A stretch of 64,000 nucleotides of DNA. Source: Gnetum montanum (Eukaryota > Streptophyta > Gnetopsida > Gnetales > Gnetaceae). The notes beneath the pieces were generated by a model, which worked only from the letters and a program-made list of their open reading frames with translations, had not been told where the DNA came from and did no database searches. The position numbers and the translations under genes are program-made. The DNA is taken from the NCBI GenBank assembly GCA_015680685.1, contig MNCI01004725.1, forward strand, positions 52,349 to 116,348. The letters run 5' to 3'. This document shows positions 46,751-57,802 of this stretch, in pieces (the stretch's first letter is position 1; the number at the start of each line of letters is the position of its first letter).

Positions 46751-47651
46751 TGATGAGCGTCAAAGTGTCGTGTTGATGGGGCCCTGTTTATGTGGTGTTG
46801 CCTTGTTGATGGGGTTGCATCAATGTAGCATCTACTACATCTACGTGGCCTTGTTGACATAGCCCTAGAACAAAAACTATAAATATGAGCTCCCAGCCAT
46901 GTTTACGGGCATTCAATTGATAGTAGTAACTAAACTTTTGTAGTTTTTACATTTAAAAGTCAGAATATTTTCCTAAGTGCCCGCAGTAAGAGTCATTGAG
47001 TGTACAGATTTTTATTTGAGCACTATTGTACCTAAGCATGATAGTGTTTATAGCAATAAAGATGAGCTTCTTGATAAACCTTGTAGAATTTTAAATAGTT
47101 TAGATGTTTTATTAATGCATTTAATGTTTTTAGTTATTTATTCAATGTTTCTTAGTAATTAAGTTAATTAAGTGATCAAGTCAGATAAGCTAAATAGATT
47201 AAATACATAAGTATGACCGCTTCAAGTGTAACACGTATTCGCTTGGTAATCCTAGTAGTGTTATTGCTTGGTGCACCTAGCAGCATAGCGCTTGGTAACT
47301 CAGTAGTGGATATGTGGGTTTAGGATGTGTATGGAAAGGGGGACCAGATGCTTATGTTAGGACTAGTTAGAGATTAGTTAAATAGTTCAATTAGATTAGT
47401 TCTCAATTTACTTCATCTCTCTCTTTAAGCACCAAAACCATAAAACATAAAATGATAAAAATCATATGCCTCAATTATACTTAACCATATGTTTGTACTT
47501 CAAAAGTGTGATTGAGAAGACAACGAATAATCATTAGGGAAAGGTTCACTTCCCAGAAGACTAGTGAAATGGAAACTAGAGAGTTCGTAGAATTCAACCA
47601 AATTGTGTATGAATGCTTTGTGATTCGTATGGTTGGGCATAGAGGTACCTT
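46751..47651 (+). repeat. Athila-like LTR, plus orientation
   Basis: TGATGAGCGTC start, TATA ctataaatatg (46879-46889), R-region tgcccgcagtaagagtcattg (46978-46998), and U5 ending gaggtacctt where the terminal CCACTCATCA is missing. It inserted one to five bases from the donor-like site of the minus-strand fragment on its left. Confidence 0.8.
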
Positions 47652-47664
47652 CAGCCATAAATGA

Positions 47665-48960
47665 CCAAGTGCCCCCTAAACCAAGTTGGTATGCTAGCAT
47701 CCTCACTTACCTTCTCACTTAGGAGATGCCATAAGATCTAGACTTTAGGAAGAAACAACAGTTTCTTCATTAGATAAAGTACTTCCTGAAAATCAATGGA
47801 CGCCTATACAAAGTGTGTGTTGATGGCCTAGTTCGTTGGTGTGTCCTTGATGCGGATCAATTGCACATCCTCTATGATGCTCAAAAAGGCCCTTGTAGAG
47901 GCCACTATGTAGGGAGATGCATGGCCATAAAAATCCTGATGGCAAGATACTATTGACCTACAATTTTTAGGAATGCCCACCAATTTTCCTGATCTTGTGA
48001 ACACTATTAAAGATATGGTAGGATGACCACTTGGATGGAAGGTCCTCAACAATGGATTCAACCATTGGAACCTTTTGACATATGGGGCATAGAATTCATG
48101 GGTCTCATCACACCTATGTCCAATGGAAGACGTATATCATCGTAGTAGCCAATTACTACACGAAATGGGCAGAAGTAGTAGCCATCACCAATTGTATATC
48201 ATCCACTACTGTTAGATTTGTATAACTGCATGTAGTAAATAGGTTTGGAGTGCCATGTGCACTGATTTATAATAATGGAACCCATTTTATAGGTGCCACC
48301 TTTCGAAAGTTGATGTAATGCTTCGAGGATGAACATAAATTAACAACACCCTATCACCCCCAAGCCAACAGTTAAGCAAAAGTCATCAATAGAAAGATTA
48401 CAAAGATCTTAATAAGGACCATAGGCAAATATAAGAGAGATTGGAGCATAAAACTCAATGATACCCTATGGACCTACATGGAAGCTCCCTATTGGCTACT
48501 CTCCCTACGAGCTGATGTACGAAAAACTTTCAACACGTCCAGTCCAATCTGAGCTTTGTACACCTTCCATAGCCTATGACTTGGACCTTGACCTAACCCT
48601 AGCACAAAGAGAAAGATTAATCAACCTAAATGTGCTAATGAAAATTGATTAGTGGTCCTATCTTTGCATGAAGTGCACAAGGCATTCAACAAACAATGAC
48701 ATGACCTTAGGATATAGAAAGTAAAATTTCAAATAGGAGATAAGGTTCTTTACTTGAACCCCACACATGTATTCTAGAAAAAAAAGTTTCAAACATTGTG
48801 AGAGGGACCTTATATAATTGATGAAACCTTTCCTTTTGGGGCCATGACCATATACAAACTTGAGAGCCCAAATAAAAAGCAGTTGGTCAACATCTAATAA
48901 ATAAAGCCTTTTCATGAACCAAGGCAAGCTAGTGCAACAACTACCTCAATGAATGGACAA
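47665..48960 (+). pseudogene. integrase of an Athila-like element
   Basis: Plus strand in several frames: an HHCC-like part with a C-S-I-A-H / GGHYVG equivalent, then DIWGIEFMG-like (tatggggcatagaattcatggg, 48080), YIIVVANYYTKWAEVVA, FGVPCALIYNNGTHFIG (the second catalytic Asp read as Tyr-Asn-Asn, so mutated) and TTPYHPQANS. It ends with the GPY-like C-terminal part and LQLSHGGDG-type terminus. Frameshifts and stops throughout. Confidence 0.8.
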
Positions 48961-48964
48961 TCAC

Positions 48965-50165
48965 ACTTAATTTTTTGGATCTCCTGCTTCCAACTTAGTC
49001 ATGGGGGAGATGGCCATCTGTGCTAATCATCCATATGGCTCCTGAATTTTTTTATTTTTTTATTTTTCATGTTTTTAATTTTGCAAGTTATTTATTTTAC
49101 ACCTTTTTGATTTTAAAAACTTCTTCCTATTTTACATCATTTTTTGTCTTACACCATCATTAGTACATTTGACTCTTTCTTAGATATTTTATAGTTTCTT
49201 ATATATTTTATTTTGTTTTGTTTGAGTGTGATTTTCAAATTTTTGCTAATAAACATGCTTTGTGCCAATAGGACACAATAGTGTTGTAGCTGTTACTAAT
49301 GGTGATTTGTGCTTTATGTTTTGTTTGCTAATGTCTGGTTTCTATTTTTAAATTTTTGCATCAATGACTTAGTCATGGTTTCTTTTCATGGAATAGGTAA
49401 TGAGTCCATGACATCCACCCATTCACAAACTCTATGGTTTTCCTTATTTTGGAAGTTTGAGGTTCCTTTCATTAAATCAACTTTTAATAAATTTGTGACC
49501 TTGGTAGTTTCTGGAATTGGGAAGGATTCAAAGGTTGTACAGGATGTGACTTCAAGGGGACTCAATACTCTTTGTACTCTTCTTCTTACTTAGGTTCATG
49601 GACTTCATATTGTTTCATTTCGACCACTAACAGGAAGTCAAATAAAGTTTTTGCATGGTGTGGTTCCCATTCAAAAAAAAAAGAAAAAAAGAAAAAAGAA
49701 AAAAAAAACATGATGGATATTCAAAACACATCCCTTAGACAAATAAATGAGCTACAAGCACTAGTTATGGGACTAAAAAGACATGTTACCCATGCTTGAA
49801 GGTCCCCTCTAACTAAGGCGCTTTCTCACTTCTTGCTTTCCTTTTCTTCTTAAAATAAGGAATGGTGGTTGTTTTGTGGAAGCACTCTTATGTCTTGTGG
49901 TGGGGGGAGGGGTGTGTGGTGGCAGTGGCAGCATTGAGGCGGATGTGGATCGGTCTTAGAGTGGTGATGTAAAGTCACTGAAAGAGGTTGGTTTTGGTCT
50001 AGACTAGGATGGATCTTTTTAGATCATTTTAAACACAAACTCCACAAGGGACTTCTTATGACCTTAGTTTGGAATTCCATTCCACCTTCTCCATCATCCA
50101 TCTCTACGAATTGTAACTCACCTCATTGTTGGTGTTCATGTTCTTGATTCTGTGTCTTAGTCTAA
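48965..50165 (+). other. Athila-like 3' UTR
   Basis: Shares gcatggtgtggttcccattc (49654-49673), a poly-A/AG tract, catcccttagacaaataaat, and acaagggacttcttatgacc with element 1. Same order as 28080-29430. Confidence 0.65.
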
Positions 50166-51750
50166 TGTATTTGAATTCTTAGATAAAATCTTCCAAGTTT
50201 TGCCCCTTAATCTTCATTGACCTCCATTGACCATATACTTATACTTCATCTTAATTCAACCTAAAAGAAGCCTTCCACAAGCTAAAGTTAGACACGCCAA
50301 AAGAACATGGATGTATTTATAAGTAGAAGGATCACATGTAGCACAACAAGTGGTTTGGATATGTGTATACATAAGACAAAAATTTATATAAAATCATTGG
50401 AACAAAAAAACAAGGCATGAAATGGTTTCTAATTGAAGAAACAAGTTTAGAAATGGTTTCTAGTTTAATAAAAAAAATACAATGATGGTGGTGAAGCAAG
50501 ATATAATATGCATTATATATATAAAGTATGTATATTGTTATACATTTCATATGTTTTAATCTTTTATTACCACCTTACTTTTTCACGTGACATGAAACTA
50601 ACTTAACTTTTTTTAAAAAATATTTTCTTTCTTAAACAATTTCATAAGTCTATCTCCTATTTTCTTTCCCTAAGGTTCAAAGATTCATAACAAATACACA
50701 CAAATTCCAAATTAAAATTTTCTTAAACCTATAAAATCCATATTAAGCACATTATGCATCCACATTTCAAATATCTTATTTAATCATCACTTAACATAGT
50801 CCTATAGTTCAAATGTCACACTCATGCACAAACTAAAACTTTGATATCTTGAGCACCATAACTTTAATTTTTGTGAACCAAGGGTTAAAATGACATTTTT
50901 TATTGTCTCAAATGCAATGTAGTTAGATTTTAGGTGGAATATCATACTAAGGAATTTCCTTAACAAATCTATTTATGTGATATTTACTTCTAATTTATAA
51001 ATGAACTTAGAATTCTAGTTTGATGATGAAAAGTGATAGAGTCCTAATTAATCCATGAGGCTTTCTCAGTTTTGGCTTCTTCGCTAAGTGCTAAGGCCTT
51101 AGATCACATGTTTGATTCAACTTTGATTATTGAATTCTTGCATGTGTCTCCATCTATTTTAGTTTTGAATATTGAAATCTTGTGCAGATCTCTTGTGGTG
51201 GTGGATGATTGGTGGTGAATTGTTCTAGTGGAGGCAGTTTATGATAGCGAGCATTTTGCCCTTGGGAATTTCTATAGGTGAGTTCTTGAATGACTATTCA
51301 CATTTTCCTTTTCCTTTTTCTTTTGGGTTCTCACAGATCTGTGTGGCTGCTACAATGTTGCAGGCTTTTGCAACTCTGGATTAGTGCTAGTGTTGGTGCG
51401 ATGGTGTTTGTCAGCTGGATCTATGAGGCAAAAGAAAGGTGGGTAGTTCTACATAGCTGCAATGTAGATCTACATTGTAGGGGTGTGGTGGAGGTGTTGA
51501 CTTGCATCGTGACGATTTTTTTGATATTCATTGTTTGAGTTGCAATGGACAGATTCGTGCAGGTTCAAAAATGACAGATTTGTCTGATTCTACTCTTCAT
51601 TAGGGAAGCTCTTATAACTTCCCTAAAATAGATTTCCTTCTTCTGGATGATATTTTTGATGTGGTTTTTAAAGATTTTGCAATGCATTTTATTTTTCTTC
51701 AAATTGTGGGATTTATAATAAGGTCACTAAGTATTAACATGTAAATTCAA
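50166..51750. other. unassigned AT-rich sequence, possible LINE 5' region at the right
   Basis: No domain recognised. The last few hundred bases lead directly into LINE ORF1-like sequence. An open frame at 51290-51538 has a hydrophobic start but no supporting motif. Confidence 0.35.
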
Positions 51751-52715
51751 AGCCTTCTTTAGCCCCAGGGCATTCAAGTTTCTCATGTTTACTATTACAC
51801 TTGGAACTTTATCCTAGTGGAACTATTTGAGACCTTTGAGGTTGAGAAGGCTCTCTCTATAAAAACTGTTCCAAGACAAAATGCAACTCTCATTACGCAT
51901 GCTTGGAAATTTGACTTTAATGTTAATGAACTAGCTTATAACAAAATTTCCTATTGTGTTGAATTGCCAAACGTTCCACTCATTTTTTCATTTGTAGAGA
52001 GGGACATCGTGAGTATCCTCGGTCCTATTATATCCAACCATAGCATTGTGATTAATGGAACTCAGTTTTGCTACTATTGTATCAAATGCGATATTGCTCA
52101 AAGGAAGAGCTCATTAACCCCTACAGCTGGTGGAAAACTCTACATCCAAAAAATAAATTTTTTTATCTCCTAAAATCCTATAGCCACTGTCATTAGGATG
52201 AGCATCATGTCTCAGATTGTCCCTTTTTAGCAAAGAAAAAACACTTTGTTGAGTCTTAAAAAACTCATTCCCCAAATACACTAGCATCCTGTCCATCATC
52301 ATAACCCTTTAGGTTTGGAACCTCTTTGAAAAATGTTCCAAAGTATTCCTCTTCATTTGGTCCCTCCAAGGCACAAGCACCATAGTTGGGTTCACTTATA
52401 AAGATAACCATCACAACACATTTCACTCCATCAAAGTCATTTAAGNCAAAGATAACCATCACAACACATTTCACTCCATCAAAGTCATTTAAGGACTCAA
52501 TCTTGGGTGAAGAGTTTGTGATAGGCAATCGAAGGAAACAAGTTAAAGCTTCCTTCTTTACAACTCCACCCTCTACTTCCTCTATAATGAATACTTTTAC
52601 AGCCCCTCTCACTACAAACAACTCCTTTTCCATTCTCTCACAAACAATGGAAGTTGATACTTCAACTTCCAAACCTTATAATGATCTTTCATTAGACATG
52701 CCCTTTGCTTCCCCA
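51750..52715 (+). pseudogene. L1-type LINE ORF1 remnant
   Basis: Plus strand: CVELPNVPLIF and ILGPIISNHSIVINGTQFCY resemble the plant L1 ORF1 (DUF4283-type) region just before its zinc knuckle. The later NSFSILSQTMEV resembles the ORF1 C-terminal NxFSxL motif. It directly precedes the endonuclease start. A single N with a 48-bp repeat lies at 52445. Confidence 0.5.
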
Positions 52716-53490
52716 GGAACCTCTTGTCATGGAATGTTCAAGGCCTTATTGATAGGCTTCGATGATAGCATTTAGACAACTCTCTTTCTAGTCTAAATAT
52801 TACTTTTGATTTTGTTCTCCTTCAAGAAATTAAGATTTTAGTAGATCATTTGTCTCTTTTAGCCCATTGGTTTCTCCCTTACTCATCAGTTCTTACTACA
52901 TCCCACATTAGTGGGAAAGGGGGAGCTGCTATTATCTTCTCAACTTATTGGAAAGATAAAATCATTTAAAGTAGTTTGAATTTTGGTCATAGAGTTTCTT
53001 GGGCTACCTTCTCCTCCTTGCATGGCCCTTTCAGTATCTACTTAATTTATGTCCCAAATGACTCTATAGAACATGCTCTTCTATGGTAGGAACTAGCTAA
53101 TTCTCTTCCCTTAGTACCTTGGATTTTTGGAGGAGATTTTAATATGATAGACCTTCCTCAAGATAAGCTTGCTAGGGGGTGTGGGAATGTGTTGTTTTTT
53201 CGATACCAAATTCTAAGTATTAGACCTAGTCAGCGTTTAAGAAAAAGTTTTACCTCTTTGATGGGGTGGATGCCTTTGGTAGGGATCCCTTTCATAGATT
53301 TACTTGAAGCAATCTTCGTCTTGGGCAAGCTTGCATCTACAATAAGTTAGATAGGTTCTATGTTTCTACCCTTTCTTTCTAGTAAGCCTCCTCTACTACT
53401 ATGGTTCATCAACACACAACCTTATTAGACCATCTTCCCATCACTATATCTATTCAAATTCAGACCAAGGTACCCCCTAAAAATGAAGTA
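52716..53490 (+). pseudogene. L1-type LINE endonuclease, first copy
   Basis: Plus strand: LSWNVQGLIDRLR (start of the AP-endonuclease-like fold), FVLLQEIKIL (catalytic Glu motif), SGKGGAAIIF and PWIFGGDFNMIDLPQDK (catalytic Asp-x-Asn). Stops and shifts follow. No RT follows; it abuts a second endonuclease. Confidence 0.75.
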
Positions 53491-53524
53491 CCCTAAAGGA
53501 TTTGGTGCATGATGAAGGCTACTT

Positions 53525-54185
53525 GATGATGACCTCCAAGAGACCAAGCTGCACACTACCAACTGTAATCTCCTACAATGGTAGGGCTAGTTCTATCATT
53601 TTGTGGATTGCATGGGCTAGGCTGGAGGGTTGGCTACCCTCTCTAGGACCACCTTTGATGTCACAGATGAGTCTGGTTGGAGTCTTATAGTGTTCATACA
53701 TGCAGTCAAGCTCTAGGTCACAAACTTCTATGACCCTTAATGTTGGGATGAGCACCTCCAGGAGCTCCTCAAGATTGCTGGTCAGGTTCTTGATCATCAA
53801 GCGTGGTTACTCATTGGGGATTTTAATCAAAGATTGCATGCATGGGAGAAAACTGGGGATGAGATTGACTCTCTACTTGGAAGCCATGAGTTTATTCAAT
53901 TTCTTCAATCATATGATCTTATGAACCTTGATATTCAAGGTTGCAAGTTCACCTAGAGTAATCAGCAAAAAGGCAAAGACTAGGTCCTCTCACACATTGA
54001 CAGGGTTTGGGTCAGTGTTGAGGTCCTTATGGCTCACAAGGTTGTGGTTTATGGTCATGAGTGGCAGGCTTTTGACCATCGTACTATTGTCTACTCTATG
54101 TGTAACTTTGACAGGCTTGCTCCAAGTCCTTTTTGTTTTGAGCATGTATGATTAACTAAGGGATGGTTGCACAAGCTGGTCAATG
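53525..54185 (+). pseudogene. L1-type LINE endonuclease, second copy
   Basis: Plus strand: DDDLQETKLH, AWLLIGDFNQRLHAWEKTG, FLQSYDLMNLDIQGCKFT (Trp then replaced by TAG), HIDRVWVSVEVL and FDHRTIV (catalytic His). More complete than the first copy and from a different subfamily. It stops where an LTR fragment begins at 54189. Confidence 0.8.
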
Positions 54186-54188
54186 AGA

Positions 54189-54370
54189 TCTCTGGAGTGA
54201 TTAAACTGCTAGAGCTTCACTACTTCTAGCCTAGGATGAGAAATGAGGGGAGTGCCGCCTCTTATTTATAGATTTGGTGGCAAACCATGATATCGCGTAC
54301 GCGACATCGCAGGGGATGACGCGATATCGAGTACGTGATATCGCGGCTCATGCGATATTGCGTCTCATCA
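54189..54370 (-). repeat. Athila-like LTR fragment (U3 and start of R)
   Basis: Ends cgtctcatca at 54370 (minus TGATGAGACG). Contains GCGATATCGC-type palindromes (54283-54366), a TATA (54262-54270, minus tataaata) and the gtagtgaagctc landmark. The U5 side is missing, and no PPT lies beyond 54370. Confidence 0.8.
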
Positions 54371-54576
54371 GATGTCACGTGAATTTGCCCAAGTTTTTTT
54401 TGGAGGGGTTGCGCAAAGAGCATAGATGTCAGCACTCAAGATTAATCCTTGCGCTGTGGTGGGCAATGTCGCCGAGGCCAACGCTAGGGCCTACGTTGCC
54501 TTGTAAAGTTGTTTACTCTTGTCACCCAATGCTGTAGCAAGGGGTTGCTTTTCAATGTGCTATTGAGGGTTCGAAC

Positions 54577-55400
54577 ATGTTGGATATGGCAATGCATGTC
54601 ACTAATGATTTGGAGGGTTCTGACATGATAGTGGCGTGGGAAATATCAGCTAAGCTTTTGCATGTGGCAAAAAAGTTAGTGGAAAAGGCCACAAAAGATG
54701 AACGTAGGGTCTGGAAAGTTAAGTGGTGCACCCATGAAGAAGCATTTCAACATGCACAAGCTCAATTGGAAGCTCAGTTCATGGAGAAAGAAAAAGAGCT
54801 GCTGCAACAACATGTAATCTGTGAAGAGAGTGCTAAGGCAATGTTGATTGATGAACTGAGGACCCAAATCAGGGAGCAGCTGCAACATGAAGAGGAGCAA
54901 TGGTAGGAACTGGAGAGGTTGGAGCAGGTTGCCAAGGAGCAGGAGCAAGAGGAAGCAAAACAACTGTAAAGGCAACTAGACAGAGCACATGCCCAAAATG
55001 CCAAGATGTAGCTAAGAAGTGGGTGCTGCCCCTACCAAGTGCTGAACATTCACAACACCACATGGTGGGCTCTTCACTGACACATTTGAAGATCCTCATT
55101 CAAACTCCATTTTGATGAAAAAGGAACTGCCAACCACTATGCTAGGAAAGAGGCTGCTTTCAAAGACTTCCAAGAAGAAACCACTTTTGTCAACTCAGAG
55201 CACACATATATTGGGTGGCAGAAGCAAGTGCAGGGAAGCACCTGTGCCCTCAAGGAGCAAATTAAAACACAGAAAGATTCCATGGAGAATATTTTTTTCC
55301 ACTAAAAAGATATGCACAAAGACACAAAAAGATGGTGGCAGCCAACTTTGTAGTTGCTATCATAGAGGCCAAAGTAAAGGCTATAACAGCATGACCTAGG
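54577..55400 (+). pseudogene. coiled-coil coding remnant of unknown origin
   Basis: Frame from 54577 is open for 109 codons and continues past single stops to about 55060. It is strongly helical: AKKLVEKATKDERR, AQAQLEAQFMEKEKELLQQH and QLQHEEEQWxELERLEQVAK. Composition is less AT-rich than surroundings. Could be a piece of the extra 3' ORF tail of a distant family member, or a host gene fragment; no direct alignment convinced me. Confidence 0.35.
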
Positions 55401-55429
55401 AAGTAGGCTAAGATGAAGTGAAGAAAAAA

Positions 55430-56571
55430 TCTTAAAACTATTAATGAAATGATAAAAAATTTTCACCTCTAGGTTGTCCTTTTAAGTGCTTGGGGCTTGC
55501 AAAGGAGGCCCCATCAAAGAAATTTGCAACACTTATAGAAAAATGTTCAGGGAGCTTCACCCTAATAAAAATAAAGGAGGGACTCAAGGGTTCATGAAGA
55601 TTTTTTTGAAGTCAATTTAGTTTTTCAGATGCTTGACATAATTCACTCTAGAATGTTTAGGATGGTCTTTTGGTCCATATCTCTGGCTTATTTCCTGTCA
55701 CTTTATGGATGTCAAGGGTTGTTATGCCCTATTGTGTTTGAAGAAAGAAATATACATTCCACTAATGCAAATATTGTATAAATTAGGTCTGGCTGGTGAG
55801 TGCTTTCTGTTCCTTTTTTTTTCGGGGGGAAGGACAAAATTTCAAGTTTTTGTAAATCTTATATGTATGAAGAAATGAGTTCATTCCATTCTCCTTGGTG
55901 GATGACCCCACCTGATTTTGTACATTTGTATACCTTCTACACTTTTTGAATTGAAACAACATCCTGACTTCCTTCAAACAGAAAACTTTCAAAAGCATGT
56001 AGCCATGTTGTAGAATAGCATAGAAAATGTGACGGTAGAGGTAGAAGATTTGTTTGTTATCTAAAAGCATCACAAATAAATCTTGTTGATAATACTTGTA
56101 ATTTGTATCCAACAGTTCACAAGTTCAACTCCAATAAGTTATACTGAGATATAGAGTAAATGTGCTTTGAAAAAAGGCTGAAACTGAACTTTATCTAATA
56201 AATCCTCATGGTCTTGCAGTCTCCATATGAATGCAATAAAATAAACTTGAGTTTCAATGTCAAATGTCTGAAGTTTGTAGGTTCTAGAGGGAGGTTTTTT
56301 TTTTCCTTTTCAATAGGAAATAATTTACCATTATACAATACAGCTTATGGAGGGCATAGGCCAATCCACAGTGAAAGCTAAACTACCAAACATAGAGTTG
56401 TCTAAAAGCAAACTTAATAGCCACGCTGCTAAGCAAATCTTTTAAGCTTTAAACAAGCACCATTTATAGCTACTCAGTAGATTAATCTAGCTTTAAATAA
56501 AAAAAACACTCAAAGAAATTAATCAAATGGAAGGCAGTAGTATAGTTGATAATACGAACAGAGCAAATCAC
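55430..56571. other. AT-rich sequence downstream of the last visible ENDOV exon
   Basis: Intron-like. No continuation exon (expected VDGNG-type motif) was found on the minus strand. Confidence 0.4.
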
Positions 56572-56634
56572 CTGAGGATAGCAAGGATGGAGTTTTTCCT
56601 TCATCTTGTATAGAAGTCTTGACAATAAAGGTCC
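56572..56634 (-). pseudogene. ENDOV: ENDOV exon 3
   Basis: 21 codons, GPLLSRLLYKMKEK to HPCYPQ, acceptor ttttccag, donor CAG|gtgatt, phase 0 at both ends. Corresponds to the helix after FRE in the family. Confidence 0.8.
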
Positions 56635-57531
56635 CTGGAAAATGGAACATCCAAAATACAATTTAATTCTTCACTTTATCAAATAGAATCAAAATCATAG
56701 ACCAGTGGACAGCTGTGATTCTAAAATATTACTCTAAAAATAGCACTGCAACAATTTCTCTAATAATGAAATAATTAGTAAATGAGTTACATTGATATCT
56801 TTTAATCTACAAAAGTATGATACACTAAGAACTCAGAAGCACATAAACAAGAAAGGATAATGTATTCAAACTGCATATTATAAACTGAACAAATTCTAAG
56901 GTTTTTCTTATCCTGTGAAGAGCACATTCTGTAGAGACACATATTCTGCTTTATGATAGATGATCACGTTTCATTATAATTTCCATTACACCTTTGAAAC
57001 CACTCCCTAACTCCTTGAAAAGGTACCATACACTAATATGGTTCATAAAGCTATAGGAAATAATGAGATGTAGCTTATTCCTAAAATTGATCCCTTATAT
57101 TTTACAGGCTGAAAGTTGAACTCCAACAGTTCACCCTAAAATTTAAGGAAAGTCTACAAAAGATATGTCTGGAATTGAATTTTATCAAATAGATCAAAAG
57201 TGTCTGTGTATGAATGCAATGAAAGAAACTTCATCAATCTTTGGATGTATTCCCTATATTTGTTGCAATGAATTTTATAATTAATAAAGCCCTCTCATGA
57301 TTTGTCTTCGAAAAAAATCGGTACTAACGTTCCTTTATCTTTTTTGAAATTACTAGGAAGTATTTTCCCAAGCGCACAATTTTTCACATGAACTGATACA
57401 TTTAGTGCCATGTACTAATTAATTTGTGTTATATATGATCTATTTGAAATATGCCTAACAATCTGTTGTTATTAGGTTTGTACCTTACAAACTTTCTAAG
57501 AGAAAGTGAGAAACCAATAAAGAGACATTAC

Positions 57532-57802
57532 CTCCCTGAATGCGAGGAAGCCGGGAATATATGGCACTGTTAACTGGGAGATTTCAAAATCCTCATAAAC
57601 AGTGTTTAAGGTGTCCGCTTCAACAACCACAAGTGCACCACAAGCAATAGCTGGATTTTCTTTTCTAAAACTGATGTCAAGCCCTCAAATGTATTGCAAG
57701 TTATTTATGATTTTGTTTTCATGAGTTTTAGAACCTGTGGGTGAAAGCTTCCATGGGATGTCATCTTCCAATATTAGTTGTTTTCTTAAGTAAGCCTGCT
57801 CC
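57532..57802 (-). pseudogene. ENDOV: ENDOV exon 2 with premature TGA
   Basis: 271 nt: one base completing the previous codon plus 90 codons, acceptor ttattattag, donor GAG|gtaatg. All 89 sense codons read as a plausible endonuclease V N-terminal half. The single stop is codon 39, preceded by LQYI and followed by GLDISF. Confidence 0.85.

Larger units (their letters stand above)
46751..50165 (+). mobile_element. Athila-like deletion derivative: 5' LTR, integrase, 3' UTR
   Basis: The plus-strand LTR (46751-47651) is joined, without PBS, gag or RT, to an integrase region (47665-48960) and then to 3' UTR sequence (48965-50165). The LTR end is lost at ggtacctt. No 3' LTR is seen; sequence after 50165 is unrelated. 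Confidence 0.7.

Noticed and set aside
47665-48960. Treating the plus-strand integrase as part of the copy at 36780-41060
   Set aside because: It is preceded directly by its own LTR and separated by LINE and minus-strand LTR sequence, so one element is not supported.
51290-51538. 82-codon frame with a hydrophobic N-terminus, possible membrane protein
   Set aside because: No homologous copy or motif, and it lies just upstream of LINE ORF1 remnants.
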